From Tannerella sp. (lineage in GTDB: Bacteria > Bacteroidota > Bacteroidia > Bacteroidales > Tannerellaceae): a DNA stretch of 14,610 nt. How positions within the stretch are numbered: position 1 is the first letter of the stretch; each line of letters opens with the position of its first letter. Positions 14,521-14,610 of the stretch are shown one piece after another. Under the pieces are notes generated by a model. The model was not told the DNA's origin and did no database searches. It saw only the letters and a program-made list of their open reading frames with translations. Location of the stretch: the NCBI GenBank assembly GCA_031275525.1, contig JAISOP010000050.1, positions 1 to 14,610 of the forward strand, in the 5' to 3' direction. The position numbers and the translations under genes are program-made.

Positions 14521-14610
14521 TTAAGCCGCCCTGCAAGGAGGCTTTTTGAGAATCTCAATCACTTTATGCCATTGTCGATTCATAGCAATGACCCGTAAGC
14601 GAAGCATATT
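14521..14610 (-). CDS. Possible C-terminal end of an unidentified gene (partial)
   Basis: The minus strand is open from the window edge to a TAA at 14521-14523, giving 29 residues that include LRLRVIAMNRQWHKVIEIL and end KKPPCRAA. The piece is basic and could form one helix, as seen at the ends of some transposases, but I do not recognise it. Thirty open codons can arise by chance. It would lie upstream of araD on the same strand, with about 105 bp to the araD start that contain the ara promoter. Confidence 0.3.
   Translation of the reverse strand, partial: NMLRLRVIAMNRQWHKVIEILKKPPCRAA
14523..14547 (+). terminator. Forward-strand terminator-like hairpin near the right edge
   Basis: AAGCCGCC (14523-14530) pairs with GGAGGCTT (14537-14544), with one internal mismatch and a CTGCAA loop, and T continues to 14547. 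It points rightwards although no forward-strand gene precedes it. It overlaps the stop codon of the putative minus-strand gene, so it might be the edge of a repeat or insertion element instead. Confidence 0.4.

Noticed and set aside
1..14610. Search for a defence, toxin-antitoxin, secretion or biosynthetic system
   Set aside because: Every substantial gene falls in a known housekeeping or sugar-metabolism family; no nuclease, toxin, phage or synthase module is visible.

Overview
The window looks like a chromosomal segment of a GC-rich member of the Bacteroidota, probably order Bacteroidales. The basis is that five transcription units start with the phylum's characteristic -7 box TAnnTTTG (at 3447-3454, 3619-3626, 6091-6098, 6174-6181 and 14447-14454), starts lack clear Shine-Dalgarno sequences, and the gene content is typical (malic enzyme fused to a phosphotransacetylase domain, SGLT-type symporter in an arabinose operon, Pif1/RecD-like helicase with a C-terminal helix-turn-helix). 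The species cannot be named from the sequence alone. No phage, CRISPR array, complete insertion sequence or recognisable defence system is present.

Layout. 1-348 has no gene and holds a repeat element with arms of tandem CGCAAAGGA-like units. 349-948 (-) is a small nitroreductase. 1201-3417 (-) is a superfamily 1 helicase. 3512-3585 (-) is tRNA-Asn(GUU) with its own promoter and terminator. 3692-6040 (-) is NADP-type malic enzyme. A divergent promoter region separates it from 6224-7657 (+), an L-fucose/L-arabinose isomerase-fold protein of unassigned substrate, followed by 7738-8112 (+), a YccF membrane protein. The 719-bp convergent gap 8113-8831 has no gene but is packed with repeats: two related heptanucleotide inverted elements and a family of 9-nt-loop hairpins with variable, perfectly self-complementary stems, one of which ends in a T-tract and looks like a terminator. 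8832-14415 (-) is an L-arabinose operon read as araD-araA-araB-symporter, and the window ends in what may be the last 29 codons of another minus-strand gene.

How the genes work together. The ara operon is a complete uptake and entry pathway: the sodium symporter would import L-arabinose, AraA makes L-ribulose, AraB makes L-ribulose-5-phosphate and AraD makes D-xylulose-5-phosphate for the pentose phosphate pathway. Genes are tightly packed (araA/araB separated by 1 nt, araB/symporter overlapping by 4 nt). No arabinose regulator lies in the window; a pair of overlapping AAGGAT-type repeats inside the araD promoter is a candidate operator. The remaining genes are housekeeping and do not form an evident system. 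The most unusual content is the non-coding repeat structure, especially 8324-8552.
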